A stretch of DNA of 25,354 nt. It comes from Sediminibacterium sp. UBA657 (GTDB lineage Bacteria; Bacteroidota; Bacteroidia; Chitinophagales; Chitinophagaceae). Under the pieces are notes generated by a model, which did not search any database, had not been told where the DNA came from, and saw only the letters and a program-made list of their open reading frames with translations. Location: assembly GCA_002299885.1 (NCBI GenBank), contig DBOB01000031.1, forward strand, positions 110,619 to 135,972. The letters are read 5' to 3'. Below are positions 24,140-25,354 of the stretch, one piece after another. The position numbers and the translations under genes are program-made. How positions within the stretch are numbered: the stretch's first letter is position 1; each line of letters starts with the position of its first letter.

Positions 24140-25336
24140 ATGAATATCACTTACGCTGCGCTTTTAGAGCAGGTCAAATCTTATCAACCCGGGAAATACC
24201 ATACCACAAGGAATTATACCAATGGTGCAGTAACAAGCTGGTCACCCTATATCTCTAGGGGGTTCCTAAGTCCGGTGTTGGTGATGGAGCAGCTCAAAAC
24301 AAAGCACAATAAACAGGAGTGGATTGGTTTTATGCAGCAAATGGCTTGGCGTGAGTATTTTCAAAGAGTCTGGCAACAAAAAGGGGATTTAATTTTACAA
24401 GATTTAAAGTCGTCACAAACAAATATCATTCTAGAACAATTGCCCCTGCCTATTCAAAATGCAAATACTGGCATCCATGCTATTGACAATGCAATTCATC
24501 AATTATATGATACAGGCTATTTACACAATCATCTAAGAATGTATCTTTCCATGTTGCATTCAAATATTTTTAAAGCAGCTTGGCTCCCTGGCGCAAATTG
24601 GATGTATGCCCATTTATTAGACCATGATCCTGCTGCAAATTTTTTAAGTTGGCAATGGGTGGCAGGTACATTCAGTAGTAAAAAATATATAGCCAATCAA
24701 GATAATATAAATAAGTACACCAATACAAAACAGGTAGGTACCTTTTTAGATACCGAGTACGAATATTTGCAAACTTCTATTATTGATGATTCGAATACGA
24801 TTCAGTCAAAGCATTTAGTAAACTGGCCAGATCCGCTTGATCAAAAATTTGAGATAGATGTCGCAACTATTTTAAAAAATATTGAAAAGAAAAATCAATC
24901 AAAGATTTTTGATATCAATCTGGCGTTGCCTAATACACCTTATTGCATTTACAATAGTTTTAATTTGGATCCGCTATGGCATACCGACGAAGAGGTGAAT
25001 CGAATTTTATTACTAGAGCCCAATCATTTTGAACAATTCCCTGTTACAGAAAAAGTACTTCAATTTATTGTAGACTTAGCTATAACCAATATTCCAGGTA
25101 TTCAAATTTTCATTGGAAATTTTGAAGATTTATACCAGCATATTGAAACAATATCAATGAGTGATAAAAATATTACTTCTGAAAAAAACAATGCTATCAT
25201 TTATTTTAAAGAACATCCTACAACCCTTCACTATAAAGGCATTCAGGAAATAAGAGATTGGTTATTTCCGGAAGTCGATGGGTATTTTCCAAGCTTTTTT
25301 GGGTATTGGAAAAAATGTGAACGCTATTTAAAATAA
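24140..25336 (+). CDS. Photolyase FAD-domain protein with C-terminal Rossmann-like domain
   Basis: A 398-residue protein in which the photolyase FAD-binding domain comes first, with no N-terminal antenna domain. Core motifs are TRNYTNGAVTSWSPYISRG (23-41), AWREYFQRVW (69-78), TGYLHNHLRMYLSML (125-139) and DHDPAANFLSWQWVAG (161-176). Electron-transfer tryptophans may include W154, W171 and W173. From about residue 255, YCIYNSFNLDPL, RILLLEPNHF, VLQFIVDLA and IQIFIGNFEDL look like the alpha/beta antenna domain that normally stands at the N-terminus. It is divergent from the PhrB-like gene, with 59 bases between start codons. Such proteins occur in Bacteroidota; repair or sensing function is unproven. 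Confidence 0.82.
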   Translation: MNITYAALLEQVKSYQPGKYHTTRNYTNGAVTSWSPYISRGFLSPVLVMEQLKTKHNKQEWIGFMQQMAWREYFQRVWQQKGDLILQDLKSSQTNIILEQLPLPIQNANTGIHAIDNAIHQLYDTGYLHNHLRMYLSMLHSNIFKAAWLPGANWMYAHLLDHDPAANFLSWQWVAGTFSSKKYIANQDNINKYTNTKQVGTFLDTEYEYLQTSIIDDSNTIQSKHLVNWPDPLDQKFEIDVATILKNIEKKNQSKIFDINLALPNTPYCIYNSFNLDPLWHTDEEVNRILLLEPNHFEQFPVTEKVLQFIVDLAITNIPGIQIFIGNFEDLYQHIETISMSDKNITSEKNNAIIYFKEHPTTLHYKGIQEIRDWLFPEVDGYFPSFFGYWKKCERYLK

Positions 25337-25354
25337 AAAAAACGCTCCGAAATT
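25337..25354 (+). terminator. Left half of a probable terminator, cut by the window end
   Basis: An A run followed by ACGCTCCGAAATT immediately after the stop codon looks like the ascending arm of a hairpin, as in the other terminators here, but the second arm is outside the window. Confidence 0.4.

Overview
The window reads as a stretch of chromosome from a low-GC member of the Bacteroidota, most likely a Chitinophagaceae-type heterotroph (inference). Supporting signs are AT-rich intergenic DNA, weak or absent Shine-Dalgarno sequences, a type IX secretion (T9SS)-like C-terminal sorting domain, many Sec-, Tat- or lipobox-exported proteins, and promoter boxes close to the Bacteroidota TAnnTTTG form. 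Coding density is high, no gap reaches 300 bases, and I see no rRNA, tRNA, CRISPR array, insertion sequence or integrase.

Region 1 (about 0.2-16.3 kb) is dominated by exported hydrolases for peptides and amides. It holds a D-aminoacylase-type amidohydrolase, a gamma-glutamyltransferase followed by a Tat-exported M24 (Xaa-Pro) peptidase, an M14 zinc carboxypeptidase with a C-terminal GATase-like domain, an M20/AbgB-like amidohydrolase, a Tat-exported class V PLP enzyme and an S9 prolyl oligopeptidase. Interspersed are a two-gene surface-protein unit (a small protein with a T9SS-like sorting domain, overlapping by TTGA a protein with phage-tail-like modules) and a small lipoprotein. The S9 gene overlaps a TspO/MBR-like membrane protein gene, which is followed 9 bases later by a Crp/Fnr regulator.

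Region 2 (about 16.3-22.0 kb) is a sulfur module. A leftward run encodes a TauE/SafE exporter, a membrane-anchored TsdA-like thiosulfate dehydrogenase (dihaem cytochrome c), and the two halves of a YedE/YeeE (PmpA/PmpB-type) transporter. Rightward genes encode an exported DsrE-like protein and a CstB-like persulfide dioxygenase with two rhodanese domains. Two Crp-type palindromes (GGTGA-N6-TCACC and TGTGA-N6-TCACA) lie before the leftward run and before the CstB-like gene. Each is centred 29.5 bases from a CAAYTTTG box, near the class II activator position. The adjacent Crp/Fnr protein has the CRP-type recognition-helix residues (R182, E183, R187) and a C78-x5-C84 pair. A working model is a locally regulated path from persulfide to thiosulfate in the cytosol (CstB-like), then thiosulfate to tetrathionate at the cell surface (TsdA), with sulfur-anion transport by YedE/YeeE and TauE.

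Region 3 (about 22.0-25.3 kb) is a photolyase/cryptochrome module. It has a 48-residue DUF2256 zinc-ribbon protein, a TIGR03643 (DUF2805) protein, a PhrB/FeS-BCP-type photolyase that appears to have lost all four cluster cysteines, and a divergent photolyase-like protein. In that last protein the FAD domain comes first and a Rossmann-like domain follows, the reverse of the usual order.
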